Assembly (NCBI GenBank): GCA_021813685.1
Contig: JAKAJS010000046.1
Location: forward strand, 1 to 34,169
Reading direction: 5' to 3'
Length of the DNA stretch: 34,169 bases
Origin: Deltaproteobacteria bacterium
Lineage (GTDB): Bacteria; Desulfobacterota; Syntrophobacteria; Syntrophobacterales; Syntrophobacteraceae
In this document: piece by piece, positions 14,240-23,051 of the stretch
Layout of the letters: the number at the start of each line of letters is the position of its first letter
How positions within the stretch are numbered: the first letter of the stretch is position 1
Position numbers and translations under genes: made by a program
The notes under the pieces: generated by a model
Seen by the model: only the letters and a program-made list of their open reading frames with translations
Told to the model about the DNA's origin: nothing
Databases searched by the model: none

Positions 14240-15628
14240 TCACCTCGCCTTCTCCGTCCGCCCGCCGGACACGGATGCTGCCAGCGCCATTACAGCCGTC
14301 GAGGCAAGACGCGCTCTTACCGAATCGGCACGGCTGGTAAGCACTATGGGCACGCGGGCGCCCAGCACGATGCCTGCGCCTTCCGCCCCGGCGAGGTAGG
14401 AGAGCTGTTTTGCCAACATGTTGCCTGCCTCCAGATCGGGAACCAGCAAAATGTCGGCCCTGCCTGCCACGGGGGAAACAATTCCTTTGGTTTGCGCGGC
14501 GGCAGGGCTCACTGCATTATCGAAAGCAAGAGGCCCATCGAGTATGGCCCCTGTGATCTGCCCGCGATCGGCCATCTTGCAAAGAGCTGCCGCATCGAGC
14601 GTAGAGGGCATCTTCGAATTTATGGTCTCTACGGCCGCAAGGATGGCGACTCTGGGTTGCTCGATCCCGAGAACATGAGCCAGATCGACCGCATTCTGGA
14701 TTATGGCGGCCTTATCCTCCATCTTGGGAGAGATGTTTATCGCGGCATCCGTGATGAATATCGGTCGCGGGTAGGCAGGCACGTCCATAACGAAAACGTG
14801 GCTTATGCGCCTTGCGGTGCGAAGGCCTGTGTCGGGTTTAACGACGGCGCCCATGAGTTCATCGGTATGCAGACTGCCTTTCATCAAAGAATCGACCTCG
14901 CCTGCGCGTGCCAGTTCCACCGCCACTTGAGCCGCGGCGTGACTGTGGGGAACGTCGACTATGCGATAGGGATCGATATCCATTCCTTCGGCTCGGGCAA
15001 CCTCACGGATGCGGTGCTCCGGACCGACGAGAACCGGCTGGATGATTCCGCGCTTTGCGGCTTCGACGGCGCCCAGGAGCGAATCCCGATCGCAGGGGTG
15101 AGCTATGGCGCACGATACCGGGGCGATGTTCTCGCAGGCGCTCAGAAGCTTTCTGAATGCGTCACTGCGACGCACACTGATCTGCGGGGGTACTAGATCG
15201 CCATAGTTAATGCTTTTGCGGGGCGCCGTCACCACCACATTTCCCTTCGCCAGTTCGAAGCCGTCCTGGTTGGTGCAGCGGCAATCCAATACGATCTCAC
15301 TGCTTTCTTCCCTTTTTTCCGTAACGACAACTGTAGCCGTAAGGGTATCTCCGGTCGAAAGCGCGCCTTGAAAACCGAGGGACTGCTTCTTTATATGCAT
15401 GCCGGGTCCCGGCAGTCTGGTGCCTATGGCAATCGAGATCAGCGCGGCCGCGGCGGCGCCGTCAATGGTGTTTGCATCCGTCACGTTTTCCGAACCCTCG
15501 GGTTGAATATAGAAGGGATCGACATCCCCGGATACGAGGGCAAGGAGTTCGATACTGGGTTTGGTGCAGGTGTGGTCAAAGGTCGCGGAGGCGCCTACCT
15601 CGATTTCGTCGAAGGTCGTGTTCTTCAT
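14240..15628 (-). CDS. Bifunctional MaoC-domain / phosphate acyltransferase
   Basis: A 462-aa fusion. Residues 1 to about 140 form a MaoC-like hot-dog domain (enoyl-CoA hydratase type, with VSGDVDPFYIQPE and IKKQSLGFQGALSTGDTLTA). Residues from about 150 to the end are a phosphate acetyl/butyryltransferase, with DRDSLLGAVEAAKRG, LMKGSLHTDELM, ILDGPLAFDNAVS and LVPDLEAGNMLAKQL. The enzyme moves acyl groups between CoA and phosphate, feeding the adjacent acetate kinase. The start at 15628 was preferred over one at 15649 because AAGGAGG lies 9 bases upstream. It is 17 bp downstream of the DUF3141 gene. This domain fusion is known in proteobacteria. Acetyl versus butyryl preference cannot be read here. 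Confidence 0.93.
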   Translation of the reverse strand: MKNTTFDEIEVGASATFDHTCTKPSIELLALVSGDVDPFYIQPEGSENVTDANTIDGAAAAALISIAIGTRLPGPGMHIKKQSLGFQGALSTGDTLTATVVVTEKREESSEIVLDCRCTNQDGFELAKGNVVVTAPRKSINYGDLVPPQISVRRSDAFRKLLSACENIAPVSCAIAHPCDRDSLLGAVEAAKRGIIQPVLVGPEHRIREVARAEGMDIDPYRIVDVPHSHAAAQVAVELARAGEVDSLMKGSLHTDELMGAVVKPDTGLRTARRISHVFVMDVPAYPRPIFITDAAINISPKMEDKAAIIQNAVDLAHVLGIEQPRVAILAAVETINSKMPSTLDAAALCKMADRGQITGAILDGPLAFDNAVSPAAAQTKGIVSPVAGRADILLVPDLEAGNMLAKQLSYLAGAEGAGIVLGARVPIVLTSRADSVRARLASTAVMALAASVSGGRTEKAR

Positions 15629-15645
15629 ACCCTTCAACCTCCTTC

Positions 15646-17955
15646 TCAATGCGTTTCCGAGGATTCGAGTCCGTGCTGTTGTCTGCTTTTCCTGAATTTC
15701 GGCACTTCTGTAGTTTCCTGTGAAGCCGAAATTTCTTGAGATCCGGCCTCGAGGACGTTCTCGATCCGGCGAAACTTCTGCTCTTGGGATTGGTCCAGTT
15801 TGCCTGTTCTTGCAGTCGCGATGCTTCTCAGCAGCTCAAGCGCCCTTTGTCGCTGCTCGATCTCAGGCAGCAGACGAGGGAGGGCCTCAATGGCTTTCTC
15901 TTCATTGAGAAGCAGCACCAGACTCTGGCGCTTGAATGCCTGCTTGAACTCATCCAGTGACGGGCGATTTTCGGAAGGCGCCTGCCGGATAAACTGCTGC
16001 ATCAGACGAAAAGGACGCTCGTCAAATACCTGTGAGTCATGGCCCTGGTAGAGCAGCATTCTTGCAAGGGCGTCGAGAGGAGTACCCGCATCGGTCAGGG
16101 CCTCGATCTCCAAGGTCTTGAGGCGTTTGAATTCCTCACGCAGCCACTTGTCGGGCCTGGGGCCCCCGCGCTGCTCGATTTTGCCGGGTAAACCCAATGA
16201 GGCCGCCAGCCACGGCGATTCGTACACCATTTTAAACAGACTCTCGCTCCATCCATCACGCAAATCGCGGTACGCATCGAGCATTTCAATGATCTGGTCC
16301 GATATGCGTGTTTGGTACTGCAGGAATGGGTTATTCGGAGAAACCGGTTGGCGCTGGTCTCGAACCTTCGCAGCGAAGTATTTCACAGGCCACATCATGG
16401 GGTTTCTATCCGAAAACAGGAAACGTTGCAGTCGATCCGGCTGCATTGCGCGCAACCACTGCGCGGTTGCCTCATTTGACGTTGCAGCAACCGCAGGGGA
16501 GACAAATGTGTCGTAGAGGCCCTGGTTTATCTCGGAGACCCTCTTTACCACCTCGAACGGACGCTCGTGTTCGCGCCCGTCACCCAGGGCAAGAATGTCG
16601 TCGATTGTGCGCGTTTCGAATTTGATCAGGTAGCGTCCTTCGACCAGTTCAAACCCGGGCATTTCGGGATGTGTGTCTTCTATTATTGCCTCGTACAATC
16701 CGGGAGGCAAAATGTCTATCATGTCAATCGCGCTGATGATCTCACTATGCTCTCGCCCCGCCACTTTGGCGGAAACGAATATCCCGAGGTGTCCGACTTT
16801 TTCGTGGAGACAATAGATGATCGTCTGGCCGGCGGCGCGGATTTCATTGACGCTGTCGTAGAGGTCGGGGACCCAGTTCAACGCCTGTTGGGGAGGGGTG
16901 ATGTCGTCTCCCCAGGAAGCGAACATAACAATTGGCGAACGGATATTACGCAGATTTACCGTAGCCTGGCCGTTGGCCGATTTCACTTCGTTGGCGGAAA
17001 GCCTGTTTCCGACAAAGAGGTTCTGGACTATCCACTCTATTTCTTCCTTGTTCAGGAAAAAATGGCCTCCCCACCACTTTTCGAAATCGAGGTAGCGGGG
17101 GGCTTCGGTGTCCACTTTTGAATACAGGTTATACTGCTTTCCCCACAGGGTATTTGCCGGGTTCATATTTTCGAAATTCTCGACCAGGTAGCAGCCGTCA
17201 AAGGTCCCGTTTCCGAGGTCGCTTACAAACGATGCGAGCCATGATCCTCCGAGAAGTCCCCCTGTGTACCGCATCGGGTTCTTCCCTCGCACTCCTGCCC
17301 AGTAGGAAACAGGGGCGCCGACGAGCAGGATCGGCCCGAACAGTTCGGGGGCCACGGCGGCCAGAATCAACAAGGCCCAGCCTCCCTGGCAATTGCCGAT
17401 GACAAATGGTTTCCCCTCCGCATCGGGGTGCAGATCGTTTACCCTTTTGAGAAATACGCCCTCCGCGCGGGCAACGGATTCAATCGTCTGTCCCGGCAAA
17501 GGCTTTGGAAAAAACGTCACGAAATAGCAGGGATGTCCTGCCCGCAGCGCGAGTCCGATTTCGCTGTCAATTTTGGATCCGCCTATGCCCGGCCCGTGCC
17601 CGGCGCGAGGGTCTATCACGACAAACGGGCGTTTTTGCGGGTCGGTGGGGTTTGCGGGAGGGGGCTTTATGCGAACGAGCGCGTAGTTGGCAGGTTCTTC
17701 AAGAGTCCGCCCGTCCACGATCATGTCATAGTCGAAGGCGAGAATAGGGGGCATGCCTTTTTCGAAATGTTCGATAGAGATGTTGCCCCGCTCTCGCATT
17801 ACATCCCAATAGAGCCAGAAACGCTGGAAGGCGTCGGTCAGGTAGGAAAACGCCTGCGAGGCAAGTTCGGGAAGAGGCACCTGGGCAAACGGCCCCATAC
17901 GATCTGCTGCGCCAGTCCAGGCAGTGAAGTCGAAAGAGTTGGTTTGTTTTGTCAT
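15646..17955 (-). CDS. DUF3141 protein, polyhydroxyalkanoate-synthase-like alpha/beta hydrolase
   Basis: A 769-aa cytoplasmic protein. The N-terminal 450 residues form an alpha/beta-hydrolase fold related to PhaC. A nucleophile-elbow GNCQGG carries Cys189, as in PHA synthases, and the oxyanion-side segment is VIDPRAGHGPGIGG. A late GDDITPP and HEKVGHLGIF could supply the catalytic Asp and His. The C-terminal 300 residues are helical and specific to DUF3141. The start at 17955 has GGAGGTTAGC upstream; an in-frame TTG at 17967 is less likely. It is followed by MaoC-Pta, ackA and fabI, a gene order I have seen associated with DUF3141. An acyltransferase or thioesterase role on hydroxyacyl-CoA is plausible, but its reaction is unproven. 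Confidence 0.88.
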   Translation of the reverse strand: MTKQTNSFDFTAWTGAADRMGPFAQVPLPELASQAFSYLTDAFQRFWLYWDVMRERGNISIEHFEKGMPPILAFDYDMIVDGRTLEEPANYALVRIKPPPANPTDPQKRPFVVIDPRAGHGPGIGGSKIDSEIGLALRAGHPCYFVTFFPKPLPGQTIESVARAEGVFLKRVNDLHPDAEGKPFVIGNCQGGWALLILAAVAPELFGPILLVGAPVSYWAGVRGKNPMRYTGGLLGGSWLASFVSDLGNGTFDGCYLVENFENMNPANTLWGKQYNLYSKVDTEAPRYLDFEKWWGGHFFLNKEEIEWIVQNLFVGNRLSANEVKSANGQATVNLRNIRSPIVMFASWGDDITPPQQALNWVPDLYDSVNEIRAAGQTIIYCLHEKVGHLGIFVSAKVAGREHSEIISAIDMIDILPPGLYEAIIEDTHPEMPGFELVEGRYLIKFETRTIDDILALGDGREHERPFEVVKRVSEINQGLYDTFVSPAVAATSNEATAQWLRAMQPDRLQRFLFSDRNPMMWPVKYFAAKVRDQRQPVSPNNPFLQYQTRISDQIIEMLDAYRDLRDGWSESLFKMVYESPWLAASLGLPGKIEQRGGPRPDKWLREEFKRLKTLEIEALTDAGTPLDALARMLLYQGHDSQVFDERPFRLMQQFIRQAPSENRPSLDEFKQAFKRQSLVLLLNEEKAIEALPRLLPEIEQRQRALELLRSIATARTGKLDQSQEQKFRRIENVLEAGSQEISASQETTEVPKFRKSRQQHGLESSETH

Positions 17956-18047
17956 GCTAACCTCCAAATTCTGCAGGATGTTTCAGAAGCCTTGAGAAAA
18001 AGCCGGATGCATCCGGGAATGGGTCAGGGGCAAACCTCCTTTCGGAA

Positions 18048-19124
18048 TTATCGTAGGATATTTTGAGATGTGTCGGCCTCGCTCTTTCTTACCCATGTGG
18101 AAAAAAGGGTGTGAGCGATCGCCAGCACCACGGGGCCAATGAAAATCCCTATGAAGCCAACCGCGATGAGACCGCCGACTACCCCGGGGATAATCAGAAG
18201 CAAGGACATATTGCCCGCTTTTCTGATCAGCACGGGGCGGATGATGTTGTCGATTACCTGTACCAGGAGCGCCCAGACAAAGAGAGCGGCAGCGACTCCC
18301 GGCTTGCCGGTCCAGTAGAGCCAGAATGCGGCTGCAACCAATACGGGCCCTGGTCCCAGCTGCGCGACAGCGAGCAAAAAGCACACAGCGGTCAGTAACG
18401 AGGTATACGGCACGGCGGCTACTGCAAGACCAGCCCACGCAAAGGCGGACTGCACCAACGCAGTCACAATTACCCCGGTCGCCACGGCCCGGATTGCCTG
18501 ACCGGCGAGCGTAATCGACTCCCTGCCCCGATTCCCGGCGATAAATTCGGCGAAATTTTTCATTCCCTGTGTTGTCGCTTCTCCCTTTAGGTACAAAATA
18601 GTGGAAATGATCAGCGTCAGCAGAAAGTGCACAAAGATCGAACCGATATTCCCAAGTTGTCCCAATAGCCATTTCAGCACTATGCCGGCATAGGGCAGCA
18701 GGCGGGCCCTCAGTTCCGCCGGAGCTAAGGCTGCAATCTCCTGCCACCGGGCTGTGAGCTTTTTGCCGATAAACGGGAGGTCGTTTAGCCAGTGAGGCGC
18801 CTGGGGCATGGTGAAATTACCAAGTGATTGGAGCCAGTTAAGAATTTGCCCTCCATTTTTCACGATGGCGCCAAACGCCAGGGAGACCGGCAGGACAAAT
18901 ACCAGCAGAATCAAACAGATCATTACCGCCGTCGCCAGCCTGCGCCTGCCCCATAACTTTTTCTCGATGGAGAGCATCAAAGGCCAGGTTGCGACCACAA
19001 TCATTGCGGCCCAGATCAGAGCAGGGAGGAAGGGCCGCAATATCCATAAACTCGCTGCGATCAGAGCGCTTACAACGAGCACGGCAACCGTGACGCGCAC
19101 TATTTCATCTGTGGAGTTTGTCAT
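18048..19124 (-). CDS. AI-2E family transporter (PerM-like membrane protein)
   Basis: A 358-aa inner-membrane protein with about eight hydrophobic segments and the AI-2E/PerM layout. There is an N-terminal hydrophobic pair, a soluble loop around residues 85-150, then a membrane block containing FAGLAVAAVPYTSLLTAV-like sequence and LIIPGVVGGLIAVGFIGIF at the end. Members have been proposed to export autoinducer-2 or act as Na+/H+ antiporters, and the substrate here is unknown. GGAG precedes the ATG at 19124. It is the first gene of the run leading to DUF3141, about 90 bp away. Confidence 0.88.
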   Translation of the reverse strand: MTNSTDEIVRVTVAVLVVSALIAASLWILRPFLPALIWAAMIVVATWPLMLSIEKKLWGRRRLATAVMICLILLVFVLPVSLAFGAIVKNGGQILNWLQSLGNFTMPQAPHWLNDLPFIGKKLTARWQEIAALAPAELRARLLPYAGIVLKWLLGQLGNIGSIFVHFLLTLIISTILYLKGEATTQGMKNFAEFIAGNRGRESITLAGQAIRAVATGVIVTALVQSAFAWAGLAVAAVPYTSLLTAVCFLLAVAQLGPGPVLVAAAFWLYWTGKPGVAAALFVWALLVQVIDNIIRPVLIRKAGNMSLLLIIPGVVGGLIAVGFIGIFIGPVVLAIAHTLFSTWVRKSEADTSQNILR

Positions 19125-19170
19125 TTGATAACTCCGCCGGAAATTCCCGGGAACATGTCAGGTCGTTCAA

Positions 19171-19280
19171 ACCCAAGTCCCCCTTTGAAAAAGGGGGATT
19201 TAGGGGGATTTTGTAAATAAGTCAGCTGCATACTCCTTTTTAATCCCCCCTGCCTCCCTTTGATAAAGGGGGGAAAACCT
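19171..19280. repeat. C-run inverted repeat pair
   Basis: Two related palindromic units face each other: CCCCCTTTGAAAAAGGGGG with a following TTTAGGGGGATTTT (19178-19211), and AATCCCCCC with CCTCCCTTTGATAAAGGGGGG (19242-19273). Such C-run repeats are dispersed in many environmental bacterial genomes, often between genes. Here they lie between the DUF2950 gene and the AI-2E gene, where they may also terminate transcription. Confidence 0.8.
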
Positions 19281-19311
19281 TTCCAGTCCACATGTCGTTT
19301 CCGGATGCACA

Positions 19312-20334
19312 CTATTTAACAGGTACATCCATGTACTTGCTGTCCACTCTATGCCAACGTTTATCCGGATCGAAGCTCGTCATCCTCGAGGCAACGATGT
19401 CGGTGCTCAACCCAAGGTCCCTTTCGTAGACGATGCCGTCCTGATTCACGATAAAGGTCTTGATCCCGGAGACTCTGTAAAGGGCCGGATATGCCACCAT
19501 TGCAAATCCACCAATCATTTTTCCGTTTATGACGTAACTGTATTCGCCACGAGGCGCATGCTTTCCCTGGGATTTCAGTATCTTGTAAAAGTAGCCGTGA
19601 TATGGGATCGATTTATTGGCAGATTTCTTCTCATACCCTTCACTTTTGGCTTTCCCGATCAAAGGCCCTAAAGGACTCTGCTTTTCTCCTTCTTTGGTCT
19701 CCCAGTAAAGACCGTTCTGTGTGCCCGGATCGCTCATAAATTTTTGTGCATATTGCATGACCCCGTCACGGTTTCTCGCTCTCGAGGCATACTCACGCTG
19801 GGCATCAACGTATGCAAGGCATACCTCTATTGCGGCAAGCTCATCGGAGCCGATCCACCGGTTCAAAAGTTCATTTTTCCCGTCGGTTACAGAGAAGCTC
19901 CAATTCTGCCCAACCTTTTCCAGGGGAATGGGAAAAGGCCATGAGTCCTTTCCTACCTGGAGGATCGCCTTGGTGGGGCTGACCCTGGATATCTGGTTCT
20001 TTTCCCGGTAGGCCTTGAGAAAACGCTCGCGAGCGGCCTTGTCGGCGACTGCATCGCCTGAATCGACGAGATCCTCTCCGCCGGGTCCGAAGACGGCCAA
20101 AAGCTTCTTGCCCTCATAGGTACTCAGGGCGTTAACCAACGCTTTGACCGCATCCTCCGGGGTCCTGTACGCGGCCGGCCGCACATCTCCCAGATGGTGC
20201 CGTGCAAACTCCGCGATTCTGGCTGACGCGCTTTCTGAATACCGGATCGATATACCGGAGGCAGTTGCTCCGAGGATCAGACACAACAGAAGCATATGGA
20301 ATTTTTTGCTATATTTTTCGAATGCAGGGATCAT
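19312..20334 (-). CDS. DUF2950 family exported protein
   Basis: A 340-aa protein with an N-terminal hydrophobic segment (HMLLLCLILGATASGI) acting as a signal peptide or anchor. The family pattern follows: TPEDAVKALVNALSTYEGKKLLAVFGPGGEDLVDSGD near residue 60, DSWPFPIPL in the middle, and a C-terminal PYHGYFYKIL, GFAMVAYPALYRVSGIKTFIVNQDGIVYERDLG. The function of DUF2950 is unknown. The start is the ATG at 20334 after AAGGAGGA, with an in-frame TTG just before it. It lies 41 bp after the DUF3300 gene. These two families are often adjacent, so they probably act together in the envelope. Confidence 0.88.
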   Translation of the reverse strand: MIPAFEKYSKKFHMLLLCLILGATASGISIRYSESASARIAEFARHHLGDVRPAAYRTPEDAVKALVNALSTYEGKKLLAVFGPGGEDLVDSGDAVADKAARERFLKAYREKNQISRVSPTKAILQVGKDSWPFPIPLEKVGQNWSFSVTDGKNELLNRWIGSDELAAIEVCLAYVDAQREYASRARNRDGVMQYAQKFMSDPGTQNGLYWETKEGEKQSPLGPLIGKAKSEGYEKKSANKSIPYHGYFYKILKSQGKHAPRGEYSYVINGKMIGGFAMVAYPALYRVSGIKTFIVNQDGIVYERDLGLSTDIVASRMTSFDPDKRWHRVDSKYMDVPVK

Positions 20335-20375
20335 CAATCCTCCTTTGAGGCCCCATCCGCGCGGGACCCGGAAAA

Positions 20376-21587
20376 CTACCTGCGTCGTCCACCGCCTCTT
20401 CCTCCCCGGCCGCCTCCGGCCCGGCCGCCTCCGGAAAAACCGCCCCGGCCGCCGAACCTTCCCATGGAAGCCTTGCGGCTGGCAAAGCCGCGCTCCGAAC
20501 TCGTTCTGGCATATCTGCCGCTCCCGAGGCCTCCAAAGGCCCCTCCGGCACGGCCTTGTCCCGGTCCGCGCCGGGCGGAGGAAACGGAGGGCCTGCCCGA
20601 ACCACGCTGTCCCTGGCGCCGGGAAGTCGATTGCGAAGCTCTCTTGTTGCGGTTTGCACCTGTTCGCCGTTGGGACGCGGCAGGTTTTCCGACGCCGGCC
20701 GACGGGGATCGATCCGGGGTCCTGCCGCGAAACTCATTTCTCGTTGCCCCCGCGTTTCCTTTCCAACGGGCCGCCGAGTTTGCCGCGGAGAGGCTGCCCC
20801 TGCCTGCCTGGTTCCATTTCCCGGTCTGATAGTGTGAAACGCGATTGCCGTTGATGTTAAAGTTGCGATTTACATTGACATTCATGGACCCGCCACCCCA
20901 GTTCCAACTTCCCCAGCCGTTGTTCCATGCCGCCCCGACGGCCACTCCGGCGGCAAAGCCCAGCACCCCGGCGGCCACTGTTCCCGCGTAGGGGGAATAA
21001 GAATAGGGAGGATATGCCGGGTATGGCCAGGCGCCATAGACCACCTGGGGGTTGTAGGAAGGAATGTAGATCATTGTTGGGCTGGCGGGTTCGATGGTTA
21101 TCGAGTTGTTTTGATCCACCACTTTCTGTTCGCTGGAACTTTTGAGGTTGCCCTCGGCCAGGGCCCTGGCCCGGAGATTCTGAATGGTGTCCATGACATC
21201 TTTTTGCTGCGAGAGGAAGGCCGTGCCCAAGGCCTGCGTCCAGTCCAACTGCTCGCTCATCATGGAGAGAACTTCGGGGAACGGAACAAGTGCCTTTACG
21301 CTCAGGTCCCATTTTATTTTGTCCAACGCAGCGCTGCGCTCCTCCCCTTTGAGACCGCTATTTTGCTTTATCCATCGGTCCGCAGAGACGATTTCCAGCG
21401 GAAAGGTGGCCGCCACCAGCACGTTTGCAAGCAGGGAATCGGGGTAGAGGGCGATTGGAGCGAGCATCCGGCTCAGTTCTTCTTTCCCGAACGCGGGACC
21501 GTCGCCAGTTTTTTCCTCTCCGAAAACTTCGCCCGGCACGGTCAAAAGGAATATCAGCAGTACGATCACAGCACGCTTTGTGTTCAT
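20376..21587 (-). CDS. DUF3300 family exported protein with a Gly/Arg-rich tail
   Basis: A 403-aa protein. An N-terminal signal peptide (KRAVIVLLIFLLTVPGEVFG) is followed by the DUF3300 domain, with LSRMLAPIALYPDSLLANVL, AADRW-like VSADRWIKQN, VKALVPFPEVLSMM and MIYIPSYNPQVVYG. Then comes a Tyr/Pro/Gly and Trp/Asn-rich stretch, and about 150 residues of low-complexity Arg, Gly and Ser ending in repeated RGGRGG. The tail is very basic and likely disordered, perhaps binding polyanions or the cell wall. The start at 21587 follows GGGGGGA. The same frame stays open far upstream inside the efflux gene, but that part is a shadow. It is 20 bp after the outer-membrane factor gene, so it is part of the RND operon. 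Function unknown. Confidence 0.85.
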   Translation of the reverse strand: MNTKRAVIVLLIFLLTVPGEVFGEEKTGDGPAFGKEELSRMLAPIALYPDSLLANVLVAATFPLEIVSADRWIKQNSGLKGEERSAALDKIKWDLSVKALVPFPEVLSMMSEQLDWTQALGTAFLSQQKDVMDTIQNLRARALAEGNLKSSSEQKVVDQNNSITIEPASPTMIYIPSYNPQVVYGAWPYPAYPPYSYSPYAGTVAAGVLGFAAGVAVGAAWNNGWGSWNWGGGSMNVNVNRNFNINGNRVSHYQTGKWNQAGRGSLSAANSAARWKGNAGATRNEFRGRTPDRSPSAGVGKPAASQRRTGANRNKRASQSTSRRQGQRGSGRPSVSSARRGPGQGRAGGAFGGLGSGRYARTSSERGFASRKASMGRFGGRGGFSGGGRAGGGRGGRGGGRRR

Positions 21588-21607
21588 CGCGGGTGTCCCC
21601 CCCTTTC

Positions 21608-23032
21608 TTACCGGCTCAATACCTGCGTTTGCCCGACCCAGGTGAGTTGGTCCGCCCTGCATACCCAGCCTCCTCCCATGGCCTGGTAGATCCCTACCAG
21701 GGAGGCAAGGACCGATCCCTCGATTTGGGCATAGTTCAGTTCGGCGGAAAACAGCTGGGCTTCGGCGTACAAAACAGTCAGATACTGGGTGTAGCCGCCG
21801 TCGTAGAGCATAACGGCCAGTCGGTCGTATTGCCTGAGCGCCTCTACGAGCTTCTTTTGGGCTTGCAGCTGGGCGAGCAGTTGCGCATGGGTGGAGAGCG
21901 CATTCTCCACGTCTCGAAAAGCGCCTATGATGGTATTTTCGTAGGAACACAGCGCGGCCTGCCGGGCGGCTTTCGCCTGCTTCACCTGGCCGGCGATCGC
22001 TCCCGCGTTGAAAATCGGCCCGGTAAACGAGCCCGCATAGCTCCAGATCCGGGCCGGCCCCGTAAAGAGGTTGGAGAGGTCGGAACTGGCCGTGCCCAGA
22101 GCCCCGGTAAGAGATATCGTCGGGAAGTATAGCGCCTGGGCCGCGCCGATCCGGGCGTTTGCCGCTATCAGGTTTTCTTCTGCCTGCACGATGTCGGGCC
22201 TTCGCTCCAAGAGCTGTGAGGGCAACCCCGAGGGGACGGCGGGAAGTCTTAGGGCTGTGAGCGGTTTTCCGCGCCGGATCGGGCCGGGATTGCTGCCAAC
22301 AAGGATGCGGATGGCGTTTTCTGTTTGCACGATCCGTGCTTTGATGGGCGGGATCGCGGCCGCGGCCGTCTCGTACTGAGTCTTCGCCTGCTCGAGGTCC
22401 ATTTGGGAGACCTGCCCGTGTTTGAACTTGAGTTCGAACTGCCGAACGCTTTTGCCGTATATGCTCAGGGAGCTTTCGGCTATTTCGAGTTGCCGGTCGA
22501 GGGTGAGAAGCTCGATGTAGTTGCTCGCTACCGAACCGACCAGGGAGAGGATCACCCCGCAGCGCGCCTCCCTGGTTGCGTAAAAATCGGCCATGGAAGC
22601 CTGGGTAAGTCGCCTGACGCGCCCCCACAGATCGATCTCCCAGTTGGCGCCCGCCAGCAGTTGGAAGGAAGATTGCGGGTTCGGCGTGCCGGCCGGCAGG
22701 AAGCTTTCGCTCAGCCGCTCGCGCGATGCGCTGCCGCTGTAGTTGACCTGGGGAAATAGCGGCGCGCGTGTCTGCATCACCACCCCGGCGGCCTGTTCGA
22801 TGTTGGCGGTTGCGATCCCGAGCGTTTTATTGTTGGCCAGGGCCTCGGCTATCAGCGAATCGAGCACCGGATCGTCGAACTGTTTCCACCAGTCGGTGTT
22901 GGTGGTGTCTTTCACAAACCGTTCCTCAAACCGGAAGGAGTTCGGAGTGACCACCGCCGGCCGGTGATAGTCCGGGCCGACCATGCAGCCTGCGAGCAAA
23001 ACGGCCGTCAGGGAGACAACTAATCCGCGCAT
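21608..23032 (-). CDS. RND efflux outer-membrane factor (NodT/OprM type lipoprotein)
   Basis: A 474-aa TolC-like outer-membrane channel. The N-terminus MRGLVVSLTAVLLAGC has a lipobox with Cys16 for lipid attachment, followed by MVGPDYHRP, the hallmark of NodT-type factors. Two TolC-family repeats follow, with FPQVNYSGSA, LFPTISLTG-like ALYFPTISLTGALG, and RRPDIVQAEENL. It carries substrates from the periplasmic adaptor/pump complex to the outside. It starts 19 bp after the pump gene, in the usual order adaptor, pump, channel. Confidence 0.96.
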   Translation of the reverse strand: MRGLVVSLTAVLLAGCMVGPDYHRPAVVTPNSFRFEERFVKDTTNTDWWKQFDDPVLDSLIAEALANNKTLGIATANIEQAAGVVMQTRAPLFPQVNYSGSASRERLSESFLPAGTPNPQSSFQLLAGANWEIDLWGRVRRLTQASMADFYATREARCGVILSLVGSVASNYIELLTLDRQLEIAESSLSIYGKSVRQFELKFKHGQVSQMDLEQAKTQYETAAAAIPPIKARIVQTENAIRILVGSNPGPIRRGKPLTALRLPAVPSGLPSQLLERRPDIVQAEENLIAANARIGAAQALYFPTISLTGALGTASSDLSNLFTGPARIWSYAGSFTGPIFNAGAIAGQVKQAKAARQAALCSYENTIIGAFRDVENALSTHAQLLAQLQAQKKLVEALRQYDRLAVMLYDGGYTQYLTVLYAEAQLFSAELNYAQIEGSVLASLVGIYQAMGGGWVCRADQLTWVGQTQVLSR

Positions 23033-23051
23033 CTCGGTTCCCTTTCAGTTC

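Noticed and set aside
21588..22628. N-terminal part of a long open frame running into DUF3300
   Set aside because: It is out of frame within the outer-membrane factor gene. The DUF3300 signal peptide starts at 21587.
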